Assembly: GCA_030077755.1 (NCBI GenBank)
Contig: JAQJZZ010000019.1
Location: forward strand, 12,501 to 76,500
DNA: 64,000 bases
DNA from: Filosporella fistucella
Lineage: Eukaryota > Ascomycota > Leotiomycetes > Helotiales
Direction of reading: 5' to 3'
This document shows positions 46,425 through 57,530 of the stretch, one piece after another. The first letter of the stretch is position 1; every line of letters begins with the position of its first letter. Below the pieces are notes generated by a model. The model saw nothing but the letters and a program-made list of their open reading frames with translations, was not told the origin of the DNA and did not search any database. The position numbers and the translations under genes are program-made.

Positions 46425-46986
46425 ATGGTCAAGGATAACGATACAGTAATTGAGTATAACCCCAACTCAACTTCATGCTCCAATTACACCCAATCCGCAA
46501 ATGCACGAGTAGCCGAGAGTATAATTGCTAACACTATGTCAATAAGGAGTTCAATGAACTCGTTAATATGACTGCTAAGGAGCTCGAGGAATGGCTGAAA
46601 TCAGAAGACTCGAGTTCATCAGGCTGGAACAAAGACGATGGAAGCGGGGAGACTATTGGACATGACAGGTTCTCTTTTCTCATCCTGACTTTGGGAGAAC
46701 ACTAGGTTGATCCCTATCTAGTGGTCGCAAAATCATTGAGATCTTGAAAAAGAACCCAAAGAAGGATCCGGAGCAGTATGATCAAGGTAGTACTTGTACA
46801 TTCCTTCGCACACCACGTCGCTCTCTTCAGAAATCGATGAAGCTGACAACAGTGAAAGAAGATATCGACCATATGCGTCGGGTAGTAGCTTATTGCAAGA
46901 GGCATCTAGCGCAGGAAGAAAAGGCTAAGAAGGATACGGGTAGCAAGAGCTATAAAAGTCTGAAGATTTGGGGACATGATGCGTGA
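46425..46986 (+). CDS. DUF3140 family small protein
   Basis: Four exons, 46425-46445, 46547-46668, 46722-46786 and 46853-46986 (introns 101, 53 and 66 bp), give 113 aa. The joined protein reads MVKDNDTEFNELVNMTAKEL, then EEWLKSEDSSSSGW, DGSGETIGHDSGRKIIEILK, KNPKKDPEQY, and DHMRRVVAYCKRHLAQE ending GSKSYKSLKIWGHDA. ETIGHDSGR and the closing SLxxWGHD are hallmarks of DUF3140 (PF11338), which is common in bacteria and found patchily in fungi; its function is unknown and DNA binding has been suggested. No signal peptide. The first exon is only seven codons and its donor (GTAATT) is weak, so the N-terminus could differ by a few residues. Confidence 0.82.
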
Positions 46987-47388
46987 GAGCTTGAGCAGGA
47001 TACTAGCGTCTACCAGAATTGGAAAACGTTTTGCTCGTCTTTCCATATAATGTACAATATTATGCAAAATCTCTTCCTACAGGTGCCTGTGTGTAGGGAT
47101 TGAGTATGGCAAAAAGAGGGTCTGCGTCGTCCCTAAACAATTATTTCCAAATAGCCACTGGACTGCAAAGTTGAAATTCTGAGAAACGAGACACCATTCA
47201 CCAAAGGTGTAGAAATAGCGGACCCCACCTTCGAAACACCAATAGCGCTTTAATTTGATGCCACGTTATATTCTATACAAACCCTGTGCCAAGCCATTAC
47301 TTGCACCAAAGTAATAGTTACCGTAACTCCTTCCCCGCTTCAGAACTAACAACCATAGAATAGCTAAAATTGTGTAGAAAGGTTTCCA
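46987..47388. other. Convergent 3' intergenic region
   Basis: 402 bp between the 3' ends of the DUF3140 and glycosyltransferase-like genes. Nothing recognised. Confidence 0.55.
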
Positions 47389-48882
47389 CTACCAGTCATG
47401 TTCTACTCTCCAAGCATCACTTTGTTTCAATCCTTTGGCCACAATATCACAGTCCCTATGTCCCCACTTCTCCGCGAAGACCCTCTTCCCGTGCTCAATC
47501 GTCATCAAAATGCCGGCTTCGAAGCCTTCTGAATCCCGATAGAATGGATCGCCCTTTCCACCAACCTGCCTTGACTGCCAAGTATTTCTCCCTCTTGAAT
47601 TAGAGTGTTTAGATGCTGACATTCTATCGCAAACAGCTAGCATATCCCGGAACTGTTGGGACAATATTTCGTCCTCTTCCCACTTCGTGTTCGACGCTGG
47701 AGGTTGCGCAACCGTATTCTCCCAAGCGGCCGCAGAATGCTCTTCCCGCCTCACAGACTTGATTTCCTTCCCACTCTTTATCTTTCCTCCCGCAGCCTCT
47801 GTCCGATTCTTCTCTCTTTCCGCCTCTAGGGCCAACTCCTGCTCTATTTGATTTGGATCCGTGAAGCTTGGAGGTGCCACCCCTTTCTTCCTATAAAAGG
47901 CAATCAAATCGTCCATGCTACTCGCAACATCATAGACAAACGCCGCTGGTACTTCTGTAATATCATACCCAGCCATGTCCAATCGAGCATGCATATCGCA
48001 ATCCGTCATATAAAAAGGGATTAATGTGTCCCACCCGCCGATTGAGACAAAGGATGCGACATTCACCAGTGCGAGTCGATCGTAGGAGAAGAACCGCATG
48101 GACCATGGCCTTTCCTTGCTACCAGCTGGACGCGGTGCTAACACAACTCGTAGCGCATCGACGCACATGTCGTAGATGGACTTGAAATCCGAGTAATCGT
48201 GTTTCGGATCAGAGGGAGGAAGAACAGGCTTTTGTGCCTTAGTATAGGATTCGATATAACGATCCTCAAACGGTAGGGCGACAATGTCCATATGAGACCA
48301 GAAATAATGCTGCCAATCATGATCAATTGAATAAGAGAGGTAGAAATTCTGCAATTGGGCGAAGGTGAGAAGAGTTGGAGTGACAACCACGTTCACCCCG
48401 AACATGTGAAGCCTCGTATGGTTGAGAAAGAATGGGTTCTGAAGCGACAGGCGTCCCTGCTTATTAGAGTCCATCACGCCTGTATTTTCAATGACATAGA
48501 TATCCTCTGGTGGCCAGCCCCCGGTGATGTACGCAACGACAACCTGCTGAAGTAGTCGCCAGTTTCTAGTGAACCCGATGAATAGAGGCGTCTTCTCGGG
48601 GATATGAGGAGATGGTGGTCGAACCCATGACGGTATCGGTGGAAGATCAGCTGCAGAATGAGCTGCTGCTGCGAGAGGAAAGTTGTCGACAATAGGTAAG
48701 CTCTTAGCGGGCGAGGTAGGTTTATACTTTGGGTACGATGTGTCTTGAGGTGGTGCTGGTACGGATTCAGCCAAAGGGGTGCGTTCGTTCGGATGTCTCC
48801 GCCAAAAGTATACAGTGAAAAGGAAGAAGACGATGAGGGCAGTAGTAAGATATCTTTGGCGGTGACGTATGTTGGAGATCAT
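47389..48882 (-). CDS. Type II membrane glycosyltransferase-like protein
   Basis: A single exon on the minus strand of 497 aa. The short basic cytosolic tail (MISNIRHRQR) is followed by one membrane helix (about 11-28) and a Pro-rich stem, the layout of Golgi glycosyltransferases. The lumenal part has FIGFTRNWRLL, an IYVIENTG strand-end, WQHYFWSHMDIVAL (a DxD-like MD region) and SIGGWDTLIPFYMTDCDMHA, which resemble nucleotide-sugar-binding GT-A folds. A Lys/Glu-rich low-complexity insert precedes the C-terminus (DCDIVAKGLKQSDAW). Donor, acceptor and family number cannot be told from the sequence. The type II topology and these motifs make transfer of a sugar in the secretory path likely. Confidence 0.7.
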   Translation of the reverse strand: MISNIRHRQRYLTTALIVFFLFTVYFWRRHPNERTPLAESVPAPPQDTSYPKYKPTSPAKSLPIVDNFPLAAAAHSAADLPPIPSWVRPPSPHIPEKTPLFIGFTRNWRLLQQVVVAYITGGWPPEDIYVIENTGVMDSNKQGRLSLQNPFFLNHTRLHMFGVNVVVTPTLLTFAQLQNFYLSYSIDHDWQHYFWSHMDIVALPFEDRYIESYTKAQKPVLPPSDPKHDYSDFKSIYDMCVDALRVVLAPRPAGSKERPWSMRFFSYDRLALVNVASFVSIGGWDTLIPFYMTDCDMHARLDMAGYDITEVPAAFVYDVASSMDDLIAFYRKKGVAPPSFTDPNQIEQELALEAEREKNRTEAAGGKIKSGKEIKSVRREEHSAAAWENTVAQPPASNTKWEEDEILSQQFRDMLAVCDRMSASKHSNSRGRNTWQSRQVGGKGDPFYRDSEGFEAGILMTIEHGKRVFAEKWGHRDCDIVAKGLKQSDAWRVEHDW

Positions 48883-50932
48883 ATTGTGGGATTGAACAAT
48901 GCGACAGATCCGGGAAGAGAAACATCCAGATACAGATGGCTAACGAGTGTTGAAGCTAAAACTGTGATAGGATAGAAGCAAGCTGGCAGGTTGGTAAAGA
49001 GGAAGAAGTCACACGAGGGAAAATGACTGTGTACTGAGTTGTTACTCCCAGCGGGACGCTTCAGCCCCTGACAACCCAGAGACCGTGGCAGTGAGGTTTA
49101 TCTGCATACGACATCGAAATTGTATGAGATGTTGGTTGCCAAGCTAGTGGGCAAAGATATAACGGGACCCTAGGCAGGGATATATCAATCTGGTCTTCCT
49201 TAACTAGCGGCATATTTGACCTTGACATGACAGCTCGTCCCGGGCACAAGACGAAGGAACGGACCCAATGTACAAGTACTTGTACATGACTATAGCAGTG
49301 TAATATTTTGTTCCAAATAACCGACCCATAGGGAGTAGCAGAGTTCTTTCTACCAGCTGTACGAGTATCAACAAGGATCTAAACCACGCCCGACTTCTTC
49401 TCGGACAAAATCAGCCAATGACTCGGCGTCTCCAACACAACATAATCGCCGTTTCTGTGGCACAAGCTACACAGCCGGCACATATAAAATTCCTCAATAG
49501 GAGCACTGATTCTGTGGTAAAAAGTGCACGGGTATGGCTGCCGTGGCCATTGACCACAGGGCCATACTGGCCATTATTCTGATAGGTGTGGAGATGATGA
49601 GTGGGCAGGCAGTAGAAAAGCGCATCATCCCGCGTCGGTAGCCACAGAAGTGATCGACTAAATTCCTTGATTTACTGTGGCACTTCAATCTCTTCAACAT
49701 CTGGGCGCCGGGCTCGACTTCCGAGTTCCATGCAGAAAGTAAATATTTTAAGGTTGGAGATCTTCCGAGCGCAAAGTCAATCTTGGTGGTATCGAAAAGT
49801 CATGATGTTACACCAAAAAAGGGAAGTACAAGGCTATCGGTATCCGGATGTTTCCCTCCTGGGGCTACCGATACCTTAGGTAACCTCCCGACACTAGGAA
49901 AAGCATGCATATCTCGAACGACAGAGCCATCGGTATTTTGACATCAATGAACGTTTCGAAAAAAATCAAGACGGGAATTAGTAGTGCTCAACATGATACG
50001 AGAAATCAATGTTGGTGCCTATAATACTGGGGTCTCGGAACTGTCATGATTGAACACGAGGAATCCAACCTTGGTATCGGGATGCTGACACATTGCTGCT
50101 TCAGCATAATGTGCTTTGCAAGTCCCTCTACAGCTGTCAAATACGAAAGCTGCCAGGAGACAGTACAGTAGGCCATCGCAATCTCAACTGCCCTGATTGC
50201 TGACAAGCCCGTGTGCTGCGCAAACAACGATGCGCAGCAGCCAAGATTGAAACTTCAATGCTCAGGGGCTCGCACAAGACCGTTCCACTCTCACGCAAAA
50301 AACACCCAGTGGGAGCAGCAGATAGAATATGGATTCATTCGTGCATCATGCGCTTGCATGTGCTATGAAATGACTTGGTGCATGGTGTCGTTCAATGGTA
50401 AAACTGTGATGAAGATGTTTGGATGCCTTGCAGGTTGTTCGTGGACCACGGTCTTGGCCAAAGAGATTCTTCCGACCAGGCACACACGTGACTGATGGCA
50501 AGAAATCCCGTCGTCCTCTCCAGCGTCGAAATAGGTGCTCCTTTGGCGACTGCGAGAACATCAAAATAATTGATAGTAAACCACCACCAAATTATTTTGG
50601 CAAATTGAAAAAAAAGTTCTAGATCTTGATTCTTGACTTGAAATAAGTTCTTGGTGCTTTGTGTATTTTGTTGCGCTACTGTTGGGGAAGAAATAAGCCA
50701 AATATGTTGTCGTTAGGAGGGGAGGAAATGCCAAGACATGGCCCATTTATTTCGACCCCTGAGAGGTCGTCCTAATATGTCAAAACGAGAAGCAAGAGGT
50801 AGGAGTACATTTGAAATTTGCTTAGCATTCTTTCGAGGAAGTGGAGCGAATCAAATAAGTTTATAAGAGAGATTATAATTTTGTGGCTGACCCAGCAAAA
50901 GGCAAAGGTATTCTATACCTAACACCGATTTG
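48883..50932. other. Long intergenic region with a 20-bp palindrome, no gene seen
   Basis: 2 kb. It contains a perfect palindrome at 49268-49287 and a spaced 10-bp inverted repeat of CAAAATAATT near 50563-50600. Only short, featureless frames. No RNA gene was recognised. Confidence 0.5.
49268..49287. promoter_or_regulatory. Perfect 20-bp palindrome upstream of the GT-like gene
   Basis: ATGTACAAGTACTTGTACAT equals its own reverse complement over all 20 bases. It lies about 390 bp upstream of the GT-like start at 48882, where a dimeric transcription factor site is plausible. It may also be chance in GTAC-rich DNA; no factor is known to me for it. Confidence 0.4.
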
Positions 50933-51877
50933 TCAAGTTGTGTTTTTCTCCATAACTTCTCTAGTTAAAGCAGTGTTCATATATTCTCGAATCGCTTTGA
51001 TTTTCCCCGTGTCTTCGTCAAAGATCAAAATCCAACAGAACCTGCCAATCATTAGTCTCCGCATTCCTTCGGATTTTGTATCCCTCTGTGTTGGCGTGTA
51101 AACGAGCTCTTTTATCCTTAGACTCTACCAATCCACAAACAATAATGAGGACTGACCGATTGTTATAACTCCTTCCATTCTTCTGCATTGCAAATCCTCT
51201 CGCTTCTACAATGGCCTTCGGACCCACGATGTCTACAACATCCATCACCATTTTGACAGGCCCTGTCAGCCTCTGCGAGAGAGGCCCCATCAGGGTATCC
51301 TTCCAGCTTTGGACATTCTTTTGCTGTGTTAGACCGAAGTCCTGAAAAAGTCCGTTCTCATATAGTAAGTGGGTTACTGAGTAGTATGAAAGTAGGCTTA
51401 AGATCAGTCCTGCACCAGGAAAGAGAATAATCATCGCTATGCTCGCAAAAATTACTTCGCTATTGGAGGTAGTTTTCAGTGCTTGTATCGAGACAACAAC
51501 TGATAATGGATGATCTCCAAGCAACTCTGCTCGGTTGATGAAAATAAATTTCGACAGATCCAATAGTTTTTATATTTGAGCTTTTGAAAGCAGATGGAAG
51601 TAGAGGTCGCAAATGTAAAATGAGTACTGGCAAGAAGATCAAGAAGATGAAGCCCATTCAAGATACAAAGTTTGATCCAAAACTTTACTAGCATACCCTC
51701 AGTAAACAAGGAAATTCAACTGACATAAGTCCCTGCCAAACTCCTCTCATTCTTCACAACATCTCCAACCATCCAATTTACATTCTCATCCAAAGATTCT
51801 AGGAATGGTTCCCAGATGCCATATTTGGTAGGACCGAAGATAGTGTCTATAGTCGAGGGGGAAAGTGTGAAGGACAT
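50933..51877 (-). CDS. SnoaL-like (NTF2-fold) protein, cytosolic
   Basis: Three exons on the minus strand, 51877-51725, 51323-51157 and 51041-50933, give 142 aa. Joined motifs are FLESLDENVNWMVGD and LAGTY in exon A, SWKDTLMGPLSQRL and VVDIVGPKAIVEARGFAM in exon B ending SYNN, and RFCWILIFDEDTGKI plus REYMNTALTREV in exon C. This is the order of fungal SnoaL-like proteins, some of which act next to polyketide or terpenoid enzymes (epimerase, cyclase or isomerase roles). There is no signal peptide, unlike the paralogue-type gene at 23149-23586. Introns are unusually long (401 and 115 bp), and translating through them gives premature stops. No biosynthetic cluster is visible beside it. Start: the ATG at 51877 fits family length. 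Confidence 0.85.
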
Positions 51878-52756
51878 AATGATGGGTAGCTTCAATAATT
51901 CTAGTGTAGAAGAAATGGTACGGATTTGTGTATTGAGCAATGGAGTCACTGGATTATGGGAATAAATGGGAATAACAGTAAAGGATGGAAGAGAGATATG
52001 TATGTATGTATATAATAGAATGGGTATGGATGTCCACTCTTGAAATGTAAATTTGTCACAAGACCCAGCCAGAACTGCTTTTGTCAGCTTCCCATTTAAT
52101 TGCCAGAGCACACGTGACTTTTTTATGCCAACTTTTACCTAGGTACACCATCACTAGATTACTCTGGGATCCAGAGCAATAAACCATCTAGGCCGTGCCT
52201 CATTATATAGCCCTTACTCCAAGGGCAGTTCAACTATAGAACTTAGGCACAATCCGTCAATAAAGCCACACATTCCGTCCACCTAGCTGAAACGCCGAGA
52301 TCGCTTTCAAGCTGTGAAGTTGAGAGCCGATAGGTGTGGAGGGGTACATGAGTGATAGGAAGAAAGATGTGATGGGGAAGAATAAGCGCCGTGCAGAGGG
52401 CTGAATGCAGAAGGTCGGCGCTTGCCAGTGAGACCTTTGCATCACGAGGGCTGACGTTGCCAAGATAGCATAAAGCAGCAGAGGATTATAAGCCAACCAT
52501 AGCATATCTAGCATTTCAAGCACTGATGTTAGGGAAGTGTAACTGCTGATGCTTGAAAGACTTTATTATCATCCAGTTCTGATAGTTCATTGACATAATT
52601 CATAATCTCATCCCAAGAACCAAGTAATCATCATTCGAAGTTGAAAGATGCGCCGCCTGATATGCTAAACTCGTGAAAATTAAACCCGCTATTAATGTAC
52701 ATGCAACCCGCTGAGCTTTTGTAATCGACGAACACATATTCAATAAGAGGTGTTCG
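51878..52756. other. Intergenic, no gene seen
   Basis: 879 bp upstream of the SnoaL-like gene and downstream of the F-box/WD40 gene, both on the minus strand. A hydrophobic 88-codon frame at 52523-52257 (-) has no recognisable features. Confidence 0.5.
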
Positions 52757-55535
52757 TTACTCGATTGGAGCAAAAAAGCGACTCGCTTCGATAATCTGCT
52801 CGTCATTATTGGCAAAATCCCATCCAACAATCGTGCTTGTTTGGCTGCAACAGATGATCCTTCGAGCATCAAATTGAAGCTTGAAAACTCGTGCCATGTT
52901 GCTTGGAAGGTGGTGATGTGGTGCGTGGTGATGGGCAGCCGGTTGGTTGTTTTGCAATGGTGGATTCGCATGTACAGTCGCCGGGGTTGGAGCGACTGGT
53001 TGCTGGCCGGTTTGCTGAGGAATGACAACTTGAGCTACTGTCGGCCATGGTGGTGGTTGCGATGAAGACGAAGCAGCTAGGTTGCCCTGAGCCTGAGCCA
53101 AGGGATGCAAAAGAGGCTGATCACTTATCAATTGGTCTGCTATTATGTTTGCGGATGAAGTCGCATTTTGGAGAGTGCCCTCCACAATCAAATTCATCAC
53201 ATGCTGAGTGGATGCTGTCTGCGTCCCGATCTTCGCGTGTAAATACTCGTAATTCAACATTTGGGGATGGGCCCTAAGCATACTTCGCAAAGCTGCTGGC
53301 CCTTGAGACACTGCAACTTCAATGAGATATCGGAAGTATTCATCTGACCCAGGCGCGAAAGGAGTTGTTGGGGCATTGACATCTTCTGGAGCTGGCAGTG
53401 GGGCGGCTGGTTCTGGTTGAGTTGGCGATACTGCATTTTGAGATGGCTGGATAGGATTTTCGATTCCTCTCCTAGATTCTTGAGCGCTTCTTGCAGCAGC
53501 ATGCGCACCTTCTTCTTGCCTGAGGGTATGCTGTGCCCTCCAAACTCCCTCCTTGTCTCTTCGCCATATGATTATGGTTTCGTCGTAAGAGCCAGAAACA
53601 ATGCGACCAAATCGACCACCACCGCCTCCTGGAGGAAGTTTCGCGCCATAGGCAGTAATATCTTCAGGCTTTCTGGACCCTGCATTTCTCGGTTTCCCTC
53701 GTTGCTGGAAAGATGATCTGGAAATTGCCCCAGAATCGACGGCTTTGAAATACTCCTGGTCAATTGCTTTGGCGTCTTCCCTATCTTCTTCGACACTATA
53801 TGGAAGGTCACCAAAGCCTGCCTGGACAGTCCGTACAAGATTTGTATGTGCACGAAGGCTAGCAACTTCTAGCCCGGATTCCTTGTCGAAAACCTTGACT
53901 TCATTATCGCTGCTTCCGCTAACGATCCGGCGTCCGTCATATTGCACACACGCGATGCCCTTGGTATGGCCAATGAGAGTGCGGATGCATGTTTGTTCGG
54001 GCCAATTCCAAATTTTGACACTGCGATCCCCAGATGCAGAAACAATCTCATCCCCATGGATTTGCACAGCATTCACTGCAGCATTGTGGCCTTCTAAGCA
54101 ACCAATTATCGAGTATGGGGGCTTTATTGGTAAACCTGCCGTGGGCGCAGGGTTAAAACCATAGTTGTTGAGGTACGTTGGAACTGGATGGACGCCATGC
54201 GAAAGATCCGGATAACCCAAATCGCCTGCATGTAGAGGCTTGCGGTTGAACACCTTGATAGTTTTGTCCTTCGAGCATGTTACCAAGACTCTCTTGTCAA
54301 ATCTGACGTTCAAGACGGATTCACGGTGCGCTTTTCGCAAACGTTGGATGATTTGTCCAGTTGAAAACTTCCAGAGGACAATTGTGGCATCACTACTTCC
54401 AGATACGATGAGATCCTCTTCAGGATCTGCATCAAATTGGAGACACAATACCGAGCCACTATGTGCTCTAAGTGGTGGCCGAACGAGTCGTTTGGTATCT
54501 AAATCCCAGATACGAAGAGTTTTATCTCGGCTTCCGCTCACCAGATATTTACCCGAATGCTGAATGGTGTAAATGCATTCCTCATGAGCCTCCTCTGGGT
54601 GGTTAGGATGTGGCAATTGGAAATTGACATATTTCTCAGCTTCCCAGTTAGCCTCCAATCTCCGCCTCTGTGAGTAAAGATATTGCCAATTCAACTTCCG
54701 CTTGTTGTCGGATCGATCAACACATACCAGTGAAGATATGCTACGTAGAGGGAATATATGTGGCGCAAGACTTGATCCGGTGGACGTTCGGCGATTGGAG
54801 CTGGGTTGCGAATCAGAAATTGCAAGTCTCGTCGGGTATTGGAAATTTGTTGCAGCTGCTATGGGGGATGTCATCTGAACGTCCATGTCAGATTTGGTAG
54901 ACAATGGCTCCTTGGTGATTTTCCCTCCAAAAATAGACACCTGCTTGGGAACCAAATTATCGACATCGAGCATTTCCGAATCGCCATCAGCACCGAGGGT
55001 GGGTAGAATGCGTTGTGGTGTTGCCCTTCTCTTGCTAGTATGTTCCTCTTCGATATCGTCGCTTGGTTTCGATTTTTCTACATTCAAGGATTCTTCAAAT
55101 CGCTGCACTTCTGACTGTATGACCCTAAACCCTTCCAGAATGTATAACTGCTGCCACAATTTTCTATCTAAAGCCAAAAGCATCCACTCCCTTGAGGACC
55201 GGGCGGTATTGATCAAAGCAACTGGGTCGAGAAAGCCAAGGATCTTCAGGCAGACCTCCGGCGGTAGCTTCTTGAAGAAATTTATGTAGAGGCGTGGCCG
55301 GACTCGTCGAACTATCTCAGCTACTTGAGATGTTGGGAGGTGAGCGATGATACTCATGACATATTCTAAGCACATCGTCAGCATCAATCTGCAGATCACT
55401 TGTAGCTCCACACATACCCATGCGTTCTGGTTCCGACATTTCTCCCATCCAAGAAGGCATCATAGCAGAATTTCCAACTGTCAGAGGGTCTTCGCTGTAT
55501 CCCTCATCCGGGGGCGAGGACTGGAATGATGCCAT
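52757..55535 (-). CDS. F-box / WD40 repeat protein, SCF substrate receptor-like
   Basis: Two exons on the minus strand, 55535-55418 and 55365-52757 (52-bp intron), give 908 aa. The F-box (about 71-112) reads FKKLPPEVCLKILGFLDPVA and would bind Skp1. Seven WD-type repeats follow, about 275-900, including LVSGSRDKTLRIWD, LIVSGSSDATIVLW, VTCSKDKTIKVF, IVSASGDRSVKIWN, IVSGSSDNEVKVF and IVSGSYDETIIIW; the last blade (IICCSQTSTIVGWDF) is separated by a long Gln/Pro/His-rich disordered insert. This is the layout of SCF ubiquitin-ligase receptors (Cdc4, Met30, Pof families), with an N-terminal MSEPERM helix seen in one fungal subgroup. The degraded substrate is unknown. Confidence 0.92.
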
Positions 55536-57530
55536 GGCGGTTGTTGTAACAGTATTCTGAGAATGCTAAATTTGGTATGCACTTGCCCGCATCAATAATA
55601 TTTGGTTGCAGAAGAAGCCGCAGGTGAAATCGCGTATGTTTCCGTGGTGTATCTCAGGTGGTGAGCGAGGCTGAGGAAAGGTCTAAAATGTTGCACCGGA
55701 ATCGGTCTCGGATTGAAAGCCAGATGGGCGCCGTCGCTCAGGTCGCAGGTGGCTTCAATCCACAGCGTACTCAATCCCAAGCAGAGAAGCGGTGTTGGAT
55801 GAGGCTGAGATTTGTCTCGTCTTGTGTTGTGGTGTCTTGTCTTGTATGAGGCACAACCAAGTTATCAACACCGCTTGTTTGTTTTGTCCTCAATGGCCGC
55901 AATAAGTCTGCAATCTGCTGACGATATGGCAGAGAAATGACTGCAAGGCGGGCAGAAGTGCGCAACATGCAACGACAGAAGCGATGAGAGAGGGCGGTTC
56001 GAGTGGATGTAGGTGACGATTGTTTGGACTGGGGAGGATTTGGGTGTTCTGTCGGGCTGGATTGTGTCGTGGGTGGTGCTGACCAAGGCAACGAGGGAAG
56101 TCGAGGCAAATGCTAGACATAAGGCAAGGAACCAGCGCCTGTGGGGTAGGTGTTGATGGGCCTGAGTTTGAGCCTGAGCTTGATGACGGCAGTGATGAAT
56201 GGTAAGATTACCAAGGTACTTGGAAATACCTAGGAAATCTCAAAATAAACCTGATCAATGCAATGACTCCGAATGACTTTCTCCGAGTCCCTACTAATGG
56301 AATAACATAAGGTAGTGTTCGAAACTATCTTGGAAAGTAGGTACTCGAATCTGGTCGTTAGCAGGTAACCTTCTATGTAAATCTAGGTATAGTCGAGTCT
56401 ACGGAGTCTTATGAGCGCTTGTTGCCAGCTACAGTGTATTAACGGCAACCTGCAACTACTTACATACATCGTCTTTGTTTATTACGTCGGCAGTCCTTTT
56501 GCTCAAGTATCTGCAGGTAAACAGGCTTTCTATCCTGATGGGAGACATGCTTAGGGCATTAGCATGATTTGAAACTATGCGATATCCAATACAGTCATTT
56601 TGACCAGCACCACAGAGGGTCAGACCTATCAATCAATTCAGGGAGCTACGATCGGGATTTTCAGAAAGCAGCTATTGATTCTATACACTCCATCTAATTT
56701 CACTCATCTCCTCTCACATCTTTTAGCGTAATTCTCCCTATTTCATGAAGTATATCCTGAGCTCGATGCGGATATTAGCCCAGGACTCAGGCACAGGCTA
56801 TGTGTCTTAACTCGTAACGCAGTTGAACTGGAAGCAACAGAAAGTAGGCAGGTACCTCCGTACTTTTACCACACTGATCTGATACCGTCCCCGTACATGC
56901 AGCGGACCAAGGTATATAGAAGTACAATTATCTTCCACCCCCTTTATCCTTGATACCCTCAGGCATCTCTCCCAAGGCATCCGCATATATCCCCCACCCC
57001 AAACCCGTGAGCGCCTCAGGTGTCCAATCAGTGCTGCCTGCAAGTGTGGGAACTTGCCGCATTAACTCAGTCTGAGACGAGACCAGCAGGGCACACCGGC
57101 GACCGACAAGTGAGAATAAGGAAATCAGAAGAAGTACGGTACACCTTCGATACCTCACCTTCAGGGCACCAGTAGTGGAGCGATTAGGTACACTTAGGTA
57201 CCTAGGTACTTGAACGGACTAAGTACTTTTGCGGCCACGACCAACCACCACCCTCCCCTCCATCCACTCAACGTTCACTGGCGGAGATCTTCTGCTGCAC
57301 CACCACACCCTTCGAGGTCCTCGTCCTCACTCACACTTCGCTGCAAATGCACCTTCGTCCTCTCACCTCACACCTCACACCTCCACTCCACTCACTCTCT
57401 CCTCCACGACTCGACTTGAACACGAACCTCCAGAAATATAATATCCTTTTCTTTCTTTCCTTCCTACCCACCACCCACCCCAGTCTGCAAAAACGAATAT
57501 TTGGATGCCGAATTCCTTTCGCATCCGTTC
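55536..57530. other. Divergent promoter region of the F-box/WD40 and cdc24 genes
   Basis: 2 kb. 57180-57530 is C/A- and pyrimidine-rich (leader of cdc24). TAGGTAC-type palindromic motifs cluster at about 57185-57210. No gene was recognised; the short frames are Ser/Pro/His-rich artefacts. Confidence 0.55.

Noticed and set aside
51042..51156. Reading the SnoaL gene through the second intron to end at 51018
   Set aside because: Splicing restores FCWILIFDEDTGKI and REYMNTAL, the conserved family C-terminus; read-through does not.
57501..57530. Cdc24 start at 57501
   Set aside because: The codon there is TTG; the first in-frame ATG is at 57531.
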